The position numbers and the translations under genes are program-made. From assembly GCF_900109145.1 (NCBI RefSeq), contig NZ_FNYY01000006.1:175794-239793 (forward strand): a stretch of DNA of 64,000 bases, given 5' to 3'. The notes beneath the pieces were generated by a model. The model was given only the letters and a program-made list of their open reading frames with translations, was not told where the DNA came from and searched no databases. The stretch comes from Marinovum algicola. Lineage in GTDB: Bacteria; Pseudomonadota; Alphaproteobacteria; Rhodobacterales; Rhodobacteraceae. This document shows, piece after piece, positions 26,391 to 36,334 of the stretch (position 1 is its first letter; every line of letters starts with the position of its first letter).

Positions 26391-27556
26391 TGGTGCGGGG
26401 GCCCGAGACATTCCGGGGCTATCCGCGCCCCAGCGGCCGGCCGGGGATCCGCAATCACCTGCTGGTTCTGAACGCCACCGGGCTGACCGATGCGGCGGCG
26501 CGGCGGATTGCAGGGGCGTTGCCGGGCACGGTCTTTGCCGGAACGATGTTCGGCATGGGTATGGTCGGCCGGGACGCCGAGCTTCACCTTGCCGCGCTGT
26601 CAGGTCTGGCGGTGCATCCCAATTGCGGCGCGGTGCTTCTGATCGGCGCCGACCGCACCCGGCTTGACCAGTTGATCGCGGTGCTGGACCGCGACGGGCG
26701 GCCGTATGCGGCGCTGGGCCTCGACGAGGTCGGACATGACGCGCATCTGCTGAGCCAGCGCGGCCTGGCCCTCGGCGCGGGGCTGTTGCGGCGCCTGTCG
26801 GCGCAGCAGCCGCAGGACTGCCCGCTCATCGATCTGTTGCTGGCCTTCGAATGCGGCCTGTCCGACCCGTCTTCCGGGCTGGCGGCCAATCCGCTGCTCG
26901 GCCGGGTGGCCGATTGGCTGGTCGATGCCGGCGGCAGCGTGATGCTGGGCGAAAGCATCGAATGGCTCGGCACCGAAGAGGAGCTGGCGCGTCGCGCGGC
27001 GACGCCCGAACTCGGCCGCGCGCTGAAACAGGCGGTGCGACGGCGCCTCGATCTGGCGCATGCCGCCGGGCTCGACCTGCTCGGCACCAATCCCAATGCC
27101 GCCAATATCAAGGCCGGGCTGAGCACCATCGAGGAAAAGGCCAGCGGCGCGGTGCAAAAGGCCGGCACGCGGCCGATCCGGTCGCTGCTGGCCTATGCCG
27201 AGACGCCCGCCACCCCGGGGCTGCATTTCATGGACGCCCCGAGCTATTCGCCCGAGTCGCTGACCGGATTTGTCGCCGCCGGGGCGCAGATGATCCTGTT
27301 CACCACCGGGCTCGGCAACAGCTATTGCAGCGCGCTGGCGCCGACCCTGAAGCTGAGCGCCAATGCCGCAACCGCCGGGGCGCTGGGCCGCCAGATCGAC
27401 TTTGACGCTTCGGGCCTGCTCGCCGGGCGAACAATGGACGACATGGCCGACCGGCTGATCGAAGAAATCGCCGCCACTGCCGCCGGCCAGCTCACCTATG
27501 GCGAGATCATGGGCGAGGGCGGCGAGGCCATCAGCCGGTTCGGAGAAGCGATATGA
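26390..27556 (+). CDS. UxaA-family dehydratase, large (C-terminal type) subunit
   Basis: The 388-residue protein matches the C-terminal catalytic part of altronate/galactarate dehydratases (UxaA, GarD). It has the opening GYPRPSGRPGIRNHLLVL, then LTFECGxSD-type LLAFECGLSDPSSGLAANP (about 155-173), the LGESIEWLG segment (about 185), and GAQMILFTTGLGNSYCSALAPTLKLSAN (about 300-327). The family dehydrates sugar acids to 2-keto-3-deoxy acids using a metal or Fe-S centre. In classical UxaA the small SAF domain is N-terminal; here it is a separate gene located downstream, overlapping by 4 bases. The start at 26390 is chosen from the coupling with the upstream leader; the longer frame reads through non-coding sequence. 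Substrate is unknown. Confidence 0.85.
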   Translation: MVRGPETFRGYPRPSGRPGIRNHLLVLNATGLTDAAARRIAGALPGTVFAGTMFGMGMVGRDAELHLAALSGLAVHPNCGAVLLIGADRTRLDQLIAVLDRDGRPYAALGLDEVGHDAHLLSQRGLALGAGLLRRLSAQQPQDCPLIDLLLAFECGLSDPSSGLAANPLLGRVADWLVDAGGSVMLGESIEWLGTEEELARRAATPELGRALKQAVRRRLDLAHAAGLDLLGTNPNAANIKAGLSTIEEKASGAVQKAGTRPIRSLLAYAETPATPGLHFMDAPSYSPESLTGFVAAGAQMILFTTGLGNSYCSALAPTLKLSANAATAGALGRQIDFDASGLLAGRTMDDMADRLIEEIAATAAGQLTYGEIMGEGGEAISRFGEAI

Positions 27557-27846
27557 CCCCGGTTGCCCATACGGTCGGCGCCGATGACATGGTCGCCTAT
27601 CTGCTCGCCGATGTCGCGGCCGGGGCCGAGACCTCGCTGCAAGGTGCGGCAACCGGCGCGGTGACGGCCCAAGACGCGATTTCAGTGTTTCACAAGATTG
27701 CCCTGCGCCCGATCCGCGCCGGCGAAACCGTCTGGCGCGGCGGCTGGCCCATCGGCCGGGCCACGGCCGACATCGCGGCGGGGGCACATGTGCACACCCA
27801 CAACCTCGTCAGCGCCCATGCCACGATTTCGAAGGAAAGCAAATGA
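27553..27846 (+). CDS. UxaA-family small subunit (SAF domain)
   Basis: A 97-residue protein corresponding to the N-terminal SAF domain of altronate dehydratase-type enzymes. The core HKIALRPIRAGETVWRGGWPIGRATADIAAGAHVHTHNL is recognisable, with HTHN where the family usually has HVHN. It presumably associates with the large subunit encoded immediately upstream. It overlaps both neighbours (ATGA at 27553-27556 and at 27843-27846), so stoichiometry is likely coupled. Confidence 0.88.
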   Translation: MTPVAHTVGADDMVAYLLADVAAGAETSLQGAATGAVTAQDAISVFHKIALRPIRAGETVWRGGWPIGRATADIAAGAHVHTHNLVSAHATISKESK

Positions 27847-28649
27847 CAGACACATTGCCCCGTACCCTGAAAAAAGGGCGTATTTTCAAGCAGAAGCTGG
27901 CCGAGGGCCGGGCCGTTTCCGGCGCATGGTCGACGCTTGGCTCGCCCGAGGTCGCCTGTCTCATGGCGCGAGCCGGGCTGGATTACCTGCTGGTCGATCT
28001 CGAGCACGGGCGCGGCGGGATCGATGGTCTGGCGGCACAGGTGCAGGCGCTGGCCGGCTTCGACACAGCGGTCATGGTGCGGCTGCCAGATCACGACACC
28101 AGCAGCGTCAAGCGCTGTCTCGATGCCGGGGCGAACTGCCTTCTGGTGCCGCAGGTCGACAATGCCGAAATGGCGGCGCGGGTGCTGGAGGCGGCGCTGT
28201 TTCCCGGCGCGGGGCGGCGCGGCGTGGCAGTCGGCGCGATCCAGGCCGCCGATTGGGGGTATGCGGCCGACAGCTATTACACCCATGCCAATGACGCCCT
28301 GACGGTGCTGATGCAGATTGAATCGCCCGAGGCGGTGGCCAACCTCGATGCGATCCTCGCGCTGTCCCGGCTCGATGGCCTCTTTGTCGGGCCGAACGAT
28401 CTCTCAGCCACCATGGGGCTGTTCCGCCAGTTCGAGGCGCCGGCATTCCGCGAGGCCTTTGACAAGGTCTTCGACAGCACCCTGGCCGCAGGCAAGGTGT
28501 TTGGCGCGCTGCCCGCTCCCGGCCTGGCGCTCGAGGCGCTGGTGCAACGCGGGGCGCAGGTGGTGCCGGGTGGCTCGGATCAGACGATGTTGCGCGGCGG
28601 GGCACAGGCGCTGGTCGCCGGGCTCAAGGCGGCGGGAGGGGCGGCATGA
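27843..28649 (+). CDS. HpcH/HpaI-family aldolase
   Basis: Metal-dependent class II aldolase of 268 residues, of the type that cleaves 2-keto-3-deoxy sugar acids or 4-hydroxy-2-oxo acids to pyruvate plus an aldehyde. Motifs include WSTLGSPEVACLMARAGLDYLLVDLEHG (about 27-56, with the conserved Asp/His), VMVRLP (about 77-82), GANCLLVPQVDNAEMA (about 97-112), the QIESPEAVANL metal-ligand Glu region (about 157-167) and GLFVGPNDLSATMG (about 178-191). With the dehydratases nearby it would finish a 2-keto-3-deoxy acid route. A KDF/KDR-type aldolase is one possibility; the exact substrate is not shown by sequence. Confidence 0.88.
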   Translation: MTDTLPRTLKKGRIFKQKLAEGRAVSGAWSTLGSPEVACLMARAGLDYLLVDLEHGRGGIDGLAAQVQALAGFDTAVMVRLPDHDTSSVKRCLDAGANCLLVPQVDNAEMAARVLEAALFPGAGRRGVAVGAIQAADWGYAADSYYTHANDALTVLMQIESPEAVANLDAILALSRLDGLFVGPNDLSATMGLFRQFEAPAFREAFDKVFDSTLAAGKVFGALPAPGLALEALVQRGAQVVPGGSDQTMLRGGAQALVAGLKAAGGAA

Positions 28650-30079
28650 CGTCGGTAAAGCCGCCCGTCCTGCCGGCGCCGGCCAATTGGTCGGGCACGG
28701 CGGATTTCGAGACCCGCGACCCGGCGCTGGGGCTGGTGGTCGGCCGCTACGCCTTTGCCTCGCCCGGGGATGTGACGCAAGTGCTCGAGATTGCGGGCAA
28801 GGGCTTTGCCGCATGGTCGGCGCTGACCGTCAACCAGCGTTGCGATCTGCTGGGCGACTGGCTGTCGCGGATCGAGGCCGAAACCCCGGCGCTGGCCGGC
28901 GAGATGACCGATGAACAGGGCAAGCCCCTGGCCGAAGCGACGGCCGAGATCGGCAAATCGCTGCGCGAGGCGCGGCAGATGCTGGGATTTGCCCGCAGCC
29001 ATGGCGGCCAGACGCTGCCCGGGCGCGCGCCGGGCTGGAGCAACACCATCCTGCGCCGCCCGCGTGGCGTGGTGCTGGCGATCACGCCATGGAATTTCCC
29101 GGTGCTGACCCCGCTGCGCAAGCTGGTGCCGGCGCTGGCCGCAGGCAATGCTGTGGTGCTGAAACCCTCGGAATACACCCCGGCGGCGGCAATGCGGCTG
29201 GTGCGCGCGGCCGAGGGCCTCTTGCCGCAGGGCGCGCTCTGCCTGGTCAATGGCGCCGGCGAGGTGGCGTCGGGGCTTGTCGCGGCACAGGTCGACGCGA
29301 TCTCCTTCACCGGCTCGGTTGCCACCGGGCGCAAGATCGGCGCGGTCGCCGGCGGCAATTTGGTGCCAGTTTCTCTCGAGCTGGGCGGCAAGAATGCGGT
29401 CATCGTCGACCGGGTGGCCGATCTGGAACCCGCGCTCGATGCAATCATCGGCGCGGCCTTTCAATGTTCGGGCCAGCGTTGCACCGCGATCAGCCGGGTG
29501 ATCGCCCAGACCGAGGTCTATGACGCGGTGCGCCACGGGCTGATCGCGCGGATGCAGGGGCTGATCGCGGGGCCGGGACGCGATGCCAAAACGACGCTGG
29601 GGCCGATCACCACGCAGGCGCAGCTTGACCGGATCACGCATCTTGTCCGTGCCGCCGAGCTCGAAGGCGCGACGGTGCTCACTGGCGGGCGGCGGCTGGC
29701 GCCGGACAGCGCGCCCGAGGGGCTGTTTTTCGAGCCGACGCTGCTGGCCAGCGACGATCCCGCCAACCCGGCGGTGCAGGACGAAATCTTTGGCCCGGTG
29801 CTGACGCTGTCGCGCTATGACGGCGACGATGCGGCGCTGCGCCTTGCCAATGCCACCGCCTACGGGCTGACCGGCGCGATCTTCACCGACCGGCTCGATT
29901 TTGCCCGGCGCGCGATGAATGAGCTGCAATCGGGCATGATCCACGTCAACCACGGCACCGCGCCGGATGACAACATGCCCTTTGTCGGCATCCGCGCATC
30001 CGGCCTCGGCACCGGCTCGGTCGGCCCCTCCACCCTCGATTTCTACACGACCGAACACGCCGCCTATCAGGCCGGCTGA
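28646..30079 (+). CDS. NAD(P)-dependent aldehyde dehydrogenase
   Basis: A 477-residue ALDH-superfamily enzyme. The folds are in order: ITPWNFPVLTPLRKLVPALAAGNAVVLKPSEYTP for cofactor binding (about 145-178), FTGSVATGRKIG (about 222-233), the general base Glu in LELGGKNAVIV (about 248-258), and the catalytic Cys in FQCSGQRCTA (about 280-286). It resembles semialdehyde dehydrogenases. In this operon, right behind an aldolase, it probably oxidises the aldehyde released (for example lactaldehyde or glyceraldehyde). It overlaps the aldolase gene by 4 bases. Confidence 0.92.
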   Translation: MTSVKPPVLPAPANWSGTADFETRDPALGLVVGRYAFASPGDVTQVLEIAGKGFAAWSALTVNQRCDLLGDWLSRIEAETPALAGEMTDEQGKPLAEATAEIGKSLREARQMLGFARSHGGQTLPGRAPGWSNTILRRPRGVVLAITPWNFPVLTPLRKLVPALAAGNAVVLKPSEYTPAAAMRLVRAAEGLLPQGALCLVNGAGEVASGLVAAQVDAISFTGSVATGRKIGAVAGGNLVPVSLELGGKNAVIVDRVADLEPALDAIIGAAFQCSGQRCTAISRVIAQTEVYDAVRHGLIARMQGLIAGPGRDAKTTLGPITTQAQLDRITHLVRAAELEGATVLTGGRRLAPDSAPEGLFFEPTLLASDDPANPAVQDEIFGPVLTLSRYDGDDAALRLANATAYGLTGAIFTDRLDFARRAMNELQSGMIHVNHGTAPDDNMPFVGIRASGLGTGSVGPSTLDFYTTEHAAYQAG

Positions 30080-30090
30080 AGGAGATTTTC

Positions 30091-31191
30091 ATGAAGTTCA
30101 CCAATATCGAAATCCGGGCCTGCCGCCACGAACCGGATCAGGCCTACAGCCTGAAGGACGGCAAGCCGATCGACTTCGAATTCCTCGCCATGAAATTCGA
30201 CACCGACGCCGGGATCAGCGTCGAGACCTTCGGCTTTGCCGGCCGCAGCGCGCTGGCCATGGGGGCGGTCTCGGCCGAGCTGTTGCGGCCGTTTTTCATC
30301 GGTCGCGACCCGGATTACCGCGAAAAGCACTGGCACGATTATCGCCGCTTCAACCGGGCCTGGAACTTCACCCCGGCCTATGCCTATGCGCCTTACGACA
30401 TCGCCTGCCATCTGGCGCAGGCGCAGGCGGCGGAGCTGCCGCTGTACAAGCATCTGGGCGCGGTGCGCGATGCGGTGCCGATCTATGGCTCTTCGCTGAC
30501 CCTGCCCACGGCGCAGGCCTATGCCGATGAGGCGAAGGCGTTGCAGGCGCGCGGCTGGGCGGCCTACAAGCTGCACCCGCCGGCGGATATCGACATTGCC
30601 TTCGAGGCGCACCGGCTCTGCCGCGAGGCGGTGGGCCCGGAATTCCGGCTGATGTCCGACCCGGTCAACAACTTCAATTTCCAGCAGAATCTGCACTTCG
30701 GCAAGATGCTGGAAGAGCTGAATTACTACTGGCTCGAAGAACCGATGTTCGACGAATGCCACGGCTCCATGCGCGAGCTGACGCGGGCGCTGCGCATTCC
30801 CATCGTCGGCGGCGAGACCGCCGAGAACCACCCCGCAGGCGTGGCCGAGCTGGTGGCCAGCCGCGCGGTCGACATCGTGCGCGGCGACGCCTCGTGGTCG
30901 GGCGGGATCACCGGGCTGATGAAGACGGCGCATCTGGCCGAGGCGCATGGAATGAACTGCGAGATCCACACCGCGATCTATCACCCGCTGGAGCTGGTGA
31001 ACCTGCATTGCGCCGCCGCGATCCGCAACAACGAATTCTTCGAGGTGCTGGTGCCGGAAGAGCTCTTTGCCATCGGGTTGAAAGATCCGATCGACGTGCG
31101 CGACGGCCACACGCATCTGCCGCAGGGCCCGGGCCTCGGCATCGCGCTGGATTGGGATTTCATCGACAACGCGACGCTGAAGGTGCTGTGA
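30091..31191 (+). CDS. Enolase-superfamily sugar-acid dehydratase
   Basis: A 366-residue mandelate racemase/muconate lactonising enzyme-type protein that would abstract the alpha proton of a sugar acid and eliminate water. The active-site set is visible: Lys160 and His162 in YKLHPP, metal ligands Asp190 (MSDPV), Glu216 (WLEEP) and Glu242 (GGET), and His293 in CEIHTA acting as acid. AAGGAG precedes the ATG. Sugar-acid dehydratases (fuconate, rhamnonate, galactonate and others) cannot be told apart here. Its TGA overlaps the start of the ABC permease gene (TGATG). It makes a second dehydratase in the same operon as the UxaA-type pair. Confidence 0.9.
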   Translation: MKFTNIEIRACRHEPDQAYSLKDGKPIDFEFLAMKFDTDAGISVETFGFAGRSALAMGAVSAELLRPFFIGRDPDYREKHWHDYRRFNRAWNFTPAYAYAPYDIACHLAQAQAAELPLYKHLGAVRDAVPIYGSSLTLPTAQAYADEAKALQARGWAAYKLHPPADIDIAFEAHRLCREAVGPEFRLMSDPVNNFNFQQNLHFGKMLEELNYYWLEEPMFDECHGSMRELTRALRIPIVGGETAENHPAGVAELVASRAVDIVRGDASWSGGITGLMKTAHLAEAHGMNCEIHTAIYHPLELVNLHCAAAIRNNEFFEVLVPEELFAIGLKDPIDVRDGHTHLPQGPGLGIALDWDFIDNATLKVL

Positions 31192-32069
31192 TGTCGGATA
31201 TCGTCCAGCCCGCCCAGGCCACACAGGCCGTCAACGAAGAGCGCCGCCGCCGCTGGCGGCAGGCCGCGATCTATGCCGCGCTGGCCCTGGTCACCTTTGT
31301 CATGGTGTTTCCGATCCTCTGGATGATCTCGGTTTCGCTCAAGCCGACCACGGAGACCTTTTCGCTGCCGCCGCGGCTCCTGCCCGAGACCTTCCATTGG
31401 GACGGCTATGCCAAGGTGCTGACCGATCCCAAGTTTCGCAGCTTCCTGATCAACAGCTACGTGGTGGGCCTCGCCGTCACCGCGCTGTCGCTGGTGATCG
31501 GCACGCTGGCGGCCTTCGGCTTCTCGCGCTACCGCTTTTTCGGCGACCGGGTGGCCAAGCTCTTTGTGATCACCACCCAGATGGTGCCGACGATCACACT
31601 GCTGATCCCCTATTTCGGCGTGATCGTCTTTCTCGGGCTCTATGACACGCTCTGGGGTCTGATCCTGACCTATCTGACCTTCGCGCTGCCCTATTCCATC
31701 GTCATGATGAACGGCTATCTCGACACCATCCCCAAGGATTTCGACGAGGCCGCCACCATCGACGGCTGCACGCCGCTGGGCGTGCTGGTGCGGGTGCTGC
31801 TGCCGGTGGCGCTGCCGGGGATCATCTCGACCGCCGTCTACACCTTCCTGCTGGCCTGGAACGAGTTCCTGTTTGCCCTGGCGCTGACCCGGTCGATGGA
31901 CATGCGCACCGTGCCGGTGGGGATTTCGATGATGGTCGGCGAGTTCGGCCTGAAGTGGGACGAGATGATGGCGTTTTCGGTGATCGGCTCTTTGCCGGTG
32001 CTGATCCTGTTCATGCTCGTTCAGAGATTTGTCGTCGGCGGGTTGTCCGCGGGGGGCGTCAAGGGGTGA
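31191..32069 (+). CDS. Carbohydrate ABC transporter permease (MalG type)
   Basis: A 292-residue inner-membrane permease with six predicted helices. The N-terminal hydrophobic helix VTFVMVFPILWMISVSLKP and the EAA motif EAATIDGCTPLGVLVRVLLP (about 175-195) are typical of MalG/UgpE-type subunits. The segment TTQMVPTITLLIPYFGVIV is also characteristic. The start is set by the TGATG overlap with the enolase-superfamily gene; a much longer frame upstream is a shadow. It pairs with the MalF-type permease at 33.4 kb. Confidence 0.94.
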   Translation: MSDIVQPAQATQAVNEERRRRWRQAAIYAALALVTFVMVFPILWMISVSLKPTTETFSLPPRLLPETFHWDGYAKVLTDPKFRSFLINSYVVGLAVTALSLVIGTLAAFGFSRYRFFGDRVAKLFVITTQMVPTITLLIPYFGVIVFLGLYDTLWGLILTYLTFALPYSIVMMNGYLDTIPKDFDEAATIDGCTPLGVLVRVLLPVALPGIISTAVYTFLLAWNEFLFALALTRSMDMRTVPVGISMMVGEFGLKWDEMMAFSVIGSLPVLILFMLVQRFVVGGLSAGGVKG

Positions 32070-32081
32070 GGAGCCCGCACA

Positions 32082-32100
32082 CCGGGGCGGCAAGCCCCGG
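32082..32100 (+). promoter_or_regulatory. Intercistronic hairpin before the binding-protein gene
   Basis: CCGGGGC-ggcaa-GCCCCGG is a perfect 7-base stem, 13 bases after the permease stop and 24 bases before the solute-binding-protein ATG. Hairpins at this place often protect or separate the highly expressed binding-protein part of the message. No T-run follows, so it is not a normal terminator. Confidence 0.5.
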
Positions 32101-32123
32101 ACCACAACAAGGAGGAGACTACC

Positions 32124-33371
32124 ATGATCAAGACCCGTTTCACTGCCCTGGCGCTCGCCGCCGCGACGGCGCTGACGCCGCTGGCGGCGCAGGCCGCCGA
32201 GATCGAATGGCTGCAATGGTTCGCGGCCGAGAACACCGACGGCTTTTATGACGAGCTGGTCGCCGACTTCGAAGCCAAGCACCCGGATATCACCGTCAAG
32301 CTGGTCACCCAGCCCTTTGGCAAGGTGCGCGAGAGCATCGTGACCGACAATGCCATCGGCGTCGGCTCGGACGTGCTGGGCCTCAACATGCCCTGGACCA
32401 AGGAATTCCTCGACATCGGCATTCTCGAGCCGCTCGACGAGTATCTGGCCCGCGACGACAACAGCTTTGCCACATCCGATCTGGTCGAGGCGCCGCTGGG
32501 CAAGATCGACGGCCACACCTGGATGGTGCCGCTCAATGCCTTTCCTTTCGTGATGCATGTGAACATGGGGCTGGTGCGCCAGGCCGGGTTCGACGCGCCG
32601 CCCGCCACCTGGGAGGAACTGGCCGAACAGGCCGGCGCGATCTCGGCGCTGGAGGATGGCATCTCGGGCATCGGCATGCCGTTTTCCTCGCAGCCGCCGT
32701 CGAACGGCCCGATCCTGACCTTCCTGCCGCTGCTCTATGCCCATGGCGGCAGGATCATGGCTGACACCACGCCGAACTTCGACAACCCCGAGGTGGTGGC
32801 GACGCTGCAATTCCTCAAGGACATGAACGATGCCGGTGCCATCGCGCCGGGCGCGGCCTCGCGCACCGGCGGCGTCGATCTGGAGGAGTTCATCGCCGGG
32901 CGCACCGGGTTCATGATTTCCCCGGGGGTGCATTCCAGCTCGATCACCAGCCGCAATCCCGAGCTGGAGTACACGCTGGTGCGGGTGCCCACGAACGGGG
33001 AGACCGCCTATCGCGTGCATGGCTGGGAAATCGGCATTGCCGCCGACAGCCCCAACAAGGACGCGGCCTGGACCTTCGTCAACTACCTGCTTTCGCCCGA
33101 GGTCAATGCCCGTGCCGCCAAGGCCGCCAATGCGCTGCCCGGCAATCTCGCCGCGCTTGATGCGGTGCGCGAGGGCGCGGATGAGACGCTGCTCAAACAG
33201 ATGGAAATCCTGTCGGGCGATACCCCGGTCGAGGAGATGCGCCAGTCGCCCAAGGCGGCGGCCAGCTGGTCGGTCATGACCGAGGAAATCCAGGCCATGC
33301 TGCGCGGCGACCAAAGCCCGGAAGAGGCCGCCGCCGCCGTTCAGGCGCGCTGGCTCGACCTCGCCGGATAA
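32124..33371 (+). CDS. Sugar ABC transporter substrate-binding protein
   Basis: Periplasmic family-1 extracellular solute-binding protein, 415 residues. The signal MIKTRFTALALAAATALTPLAAQAAE is cleaved about residue 25, and AAGGAGGAG is present before the ATG. Typical segments are IEWLQWFA, FEAKHPDITVKLV, a DVLGLNMPWTKEF region and the C-terminal AWTFVNYLLSPEVNA. It delivers a sugar, probably neutral, to the two permeases. The gene is flanked on each side by a 7-base-pair hairpin and lies between the two permease genes, an order that separates MalG and MalF types. Confidence 0.93.
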   Translation: MIKTRFTALALAAATALTPLAAQAAEIEWLQWFAAENTDGFYDELVADFEAKHPDITVKLVTQPFGKVRESIVTDNAIGVGSDVLGLNMPWTKEFLDIGILEPLDEYLARDDNSFATSDLVEAPLGKIDGHTWMVPLNAFPFVMHVNMGLVRQAGFDAPPATWEELAEQAGAISALEDGISGIGMPFSSQPPSNGPILTFLPLLYAHGGRIMADTTPNFDNPEVVATLQFLKDMNDAGAIAPGAASRTGGVDLEEFIAGRTGFMISPGVHSSSITSRNPELEYTLVRVPTNGETAYRVHGWEIGIAADSPNKDAAWTFVNYLLSPEVNARAAKAANALPGNLAALDAVREGADETLLKQMEILSGDTPVEEMRQSPKAAASWSVMTEEIQAMLRGDQSPEEAAAAVQARWLDLAG

Positions 33372-33383
33372 GACGCAAGGGCC

Positions 33384-33401
33384 GGGCGCATCCCTGCGCC
33401 C
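33384..33401 (+). promoter_or_regulatory. Hairpin after the binding-protein gene
   Basis: GGGCGCA-tccc-TGCGCCC is a perfect 7-base stem located 12 bases after the binding-protein stop. It could stabilise the 3' end of the binding-protein message and lower read-through into the permease and ATPase genes downstream. No run of T follows. Confidence 0.5.
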
Positions 33402-33428
33402 CACCCTCCACGCGAAAAGGACGTTCAA

Positions 33429-34316
33429 GTGACCACAATGCTTCGCCAGATGACCACCCGGGGCACGCCCTACCTGTTCCTTCTGCCGGGGCTGGTGATC
33501 CTCGGCGCGCTGCTGTCGGTGCCGCTCTACAAGGTGGTGGAATATTCGCTTTACGACAATGTCATCGTCGAGCGAAACCCCACCTTTGTCGGCCTCGCCA
33601 ATTACACCAACCTGATGACAGATCCCGGCTATTGGAGTGCCGGGTTCAACACCGTGGTCTTCACCGTGGGCTCGGTGCTGGGCCACATGATTGTCGGCAT
33701 CGGGCTGGCGCTCCTGGTCAATGCCGATATTGCACCGCGCGCCCGCACGTTCTTTCGCTCGATGCTGATCCTGCCGTGGATCTTCACCGCCGTCGTCGTG
33801 GCGCTGAACTGGCAATTGCTGCTCAACCCCTTCGGCCTGATCAACTACATGTTGCAATGGATGGGGCTCACGTCCGAGCCGCTCGACTGGTTGGGCGATC
33901 CCGATCTCGCCATGTGGTCGCTGCTGCTGATCTCGACTTGGCGCGGGTATCCCTTCATCATGGTCAGCTTCCTGTCGGGGCTGCAAACCGTCCCGCGTGA
34001 GCTTTACGAAGCCGCCGAGATCGACGGCGCAGGCTTCTGGCACAAGTTCTGGCATGTCACCCTGCCGCAGCTGAAACCGGTGATCTTCGGTGTCGCGCTG
34101 CTGGACCTGATCTGGACCTTCCAGCTCTTTCCGCTGGTCTGGCTGTCCACTGGCGGCGGCCCCGGCCGGGCGACCGAGGTGCTCTCGACCCTGACCTTCC
34201 GCCTCGCCTTTGTCGATTTCCAGTTCAGCCAGGCGGCCACCGTCGCCGTATCCATCCTCATCATCTCGGCGGCCTTCACGCTGCTTTACCTGCGCAACGA
34301 AGCGCGCCGTCTGTAA
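33429..34316 (+). CDS. Carbohydrate ABC transporter permease (MalF/UgpA type)
   Basis: A 295-residue permease with six helices, starting at GTG 33429 after AAAGGA. The first helix is [20 protein letters not shown]. The EAA motif reads [25 protein letters not shown] (about 195-219), and the neighbouring [12 protein letters not shown] is a strong family mark for sugar transporters. An internal ATG four codons further is a possible alternative start. It completes the importer with the MalG-type subunit, the binding protein and the ATPase. Confidence 0.94.
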   Translation: MTTMLRQMTTRGTPYLFLLPGLVILGALLSVPLYKVVEYSLYDNVIVERNPTFVGLANYTNLMTDPGYWSAGFNTVVFTVGSVLGHMIVGIGLALLVNADIAPRARTFFRSMLILPWIFTAVVVALNWQLLLNPFGLINYMLQWMGLTSEPLDWLGDPDLAMWSLLLISTWRGYPFIMVSFLSGLQTVPRELYEAAEIDGAGFWHKFWHVTLPQLKPVIFGVALLDLIWTFQLFPLVWLSTGGGPGRATEVLSTLTFRLAFVDFQFSQAATVAVSILIISAAFTLLYLRNEARRL

Positions 34317-34330
34317 GACCCGGAGACCCC

Positions 34331-35394
<1,064 letters not shown>

Positions 35395-35398
<4 letters not shown>

Positions 35399-36333
35399 GC
35401 CAGCCGATCAAACCTCTTGGCCTCGGGTTCGGCCTGTTGGGCACCAGCAATGTCGCGCCGATCTCGGACGCCCAGGCCGAGGCGATGTTCGCCGCCGCCT
35501 GGGCGATGGGCCTGCGGCGTTTCGACACCGCGCCGCTGTATGGCGGCGGGCTGTCCGAGGAGCGGTTGGGGCGACTATTGCGGGGCGTGCCGCGCGGCGA
35601 TTATCTGCTGTCGTCCAAGGTCGGGCGCTACCGCGATTATGCCGCCCGGATCAGCAACCCCAAGGCCAATCCGGGCGACTGGCGCGACTATTCCCGCGAC
35701 GCCACCCTGCGTTCGGTCGAGCAGAGCCTGACGCGGCTCGGCACCGACCGGCTCGACATCGCCTTTGTGCATGATTGCGACGATGACCCGGACGCCGCAC
35801 TGGACGGCGCGCTGCCGGCCCTGGCCGAGCTGAAAGCGCAGGGGGTGGTGGGCGCGCTGGGCGTCGGCAGCAATTTCGCCGCCACGCATCTCGCGCTCTT
35901 GCGCGAGGCCGAGCTTGACGTGCTGATGGTCGCCGGGCGGTTCACCCTGCTTGATCAATCCGCCGCGCCCGATCTTTTCCCGCTGTGCCGCCAGCGCGGC
36001 ACCCAGGTCGAGCTGGCCTCGCCGTTCAACTCCGGCATTCTCGCCACCGGCCCCGACGATCCCGCCACGCGCTTCGACTATCAGCCCCCCGACGCCGCGA
36101 CGCGGGCGAAAGTGCACGCCATTCAAAAGGCTTGCGCGGCCCATGACGTCACGCTCAAACGCGCCGCGCTGCACTATAGCGCCGCCCATCCGGCGGTGAC
36201 GCGGCTGGTGCTCGGGCTGACCGCGCCCGCGGGTTTGCGCTCCAACCTGGCCGATCTCTCCGCGCCCGTTCCCGCCGCCCTCTGGCCGGCCCTGGCCTCG
36301 CTCGGGATACCGGCCCCAACCGAACAGCCCTGA
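35395..36333 (+). CDS. Aldo/keto reductase (sugar 1-dehydrogenase type)
   Basis: A 312-residue aldo/keto reductase. The catalytic tetrad residues are visible: Asp and Tyr in [18 protein letters not shown] (about 40-57), Lys in LLSSKVGR (about 72-79) and His in FVHDCDDDP (about 120). The subfamily with [16 protein letters not shown] insertion resembles D-threo-aldose/L-fucose 1-dehydrogenases, which oxidise the sugar to a lactone. With the lactonase immediately downstream this gives the first two steps of an oxidative sugar pathway. The start overlaps the ATPase stop (ATGA); the longer frame is a shadow. Confidence 0.88.
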
Positions 36334-36334
36334 C

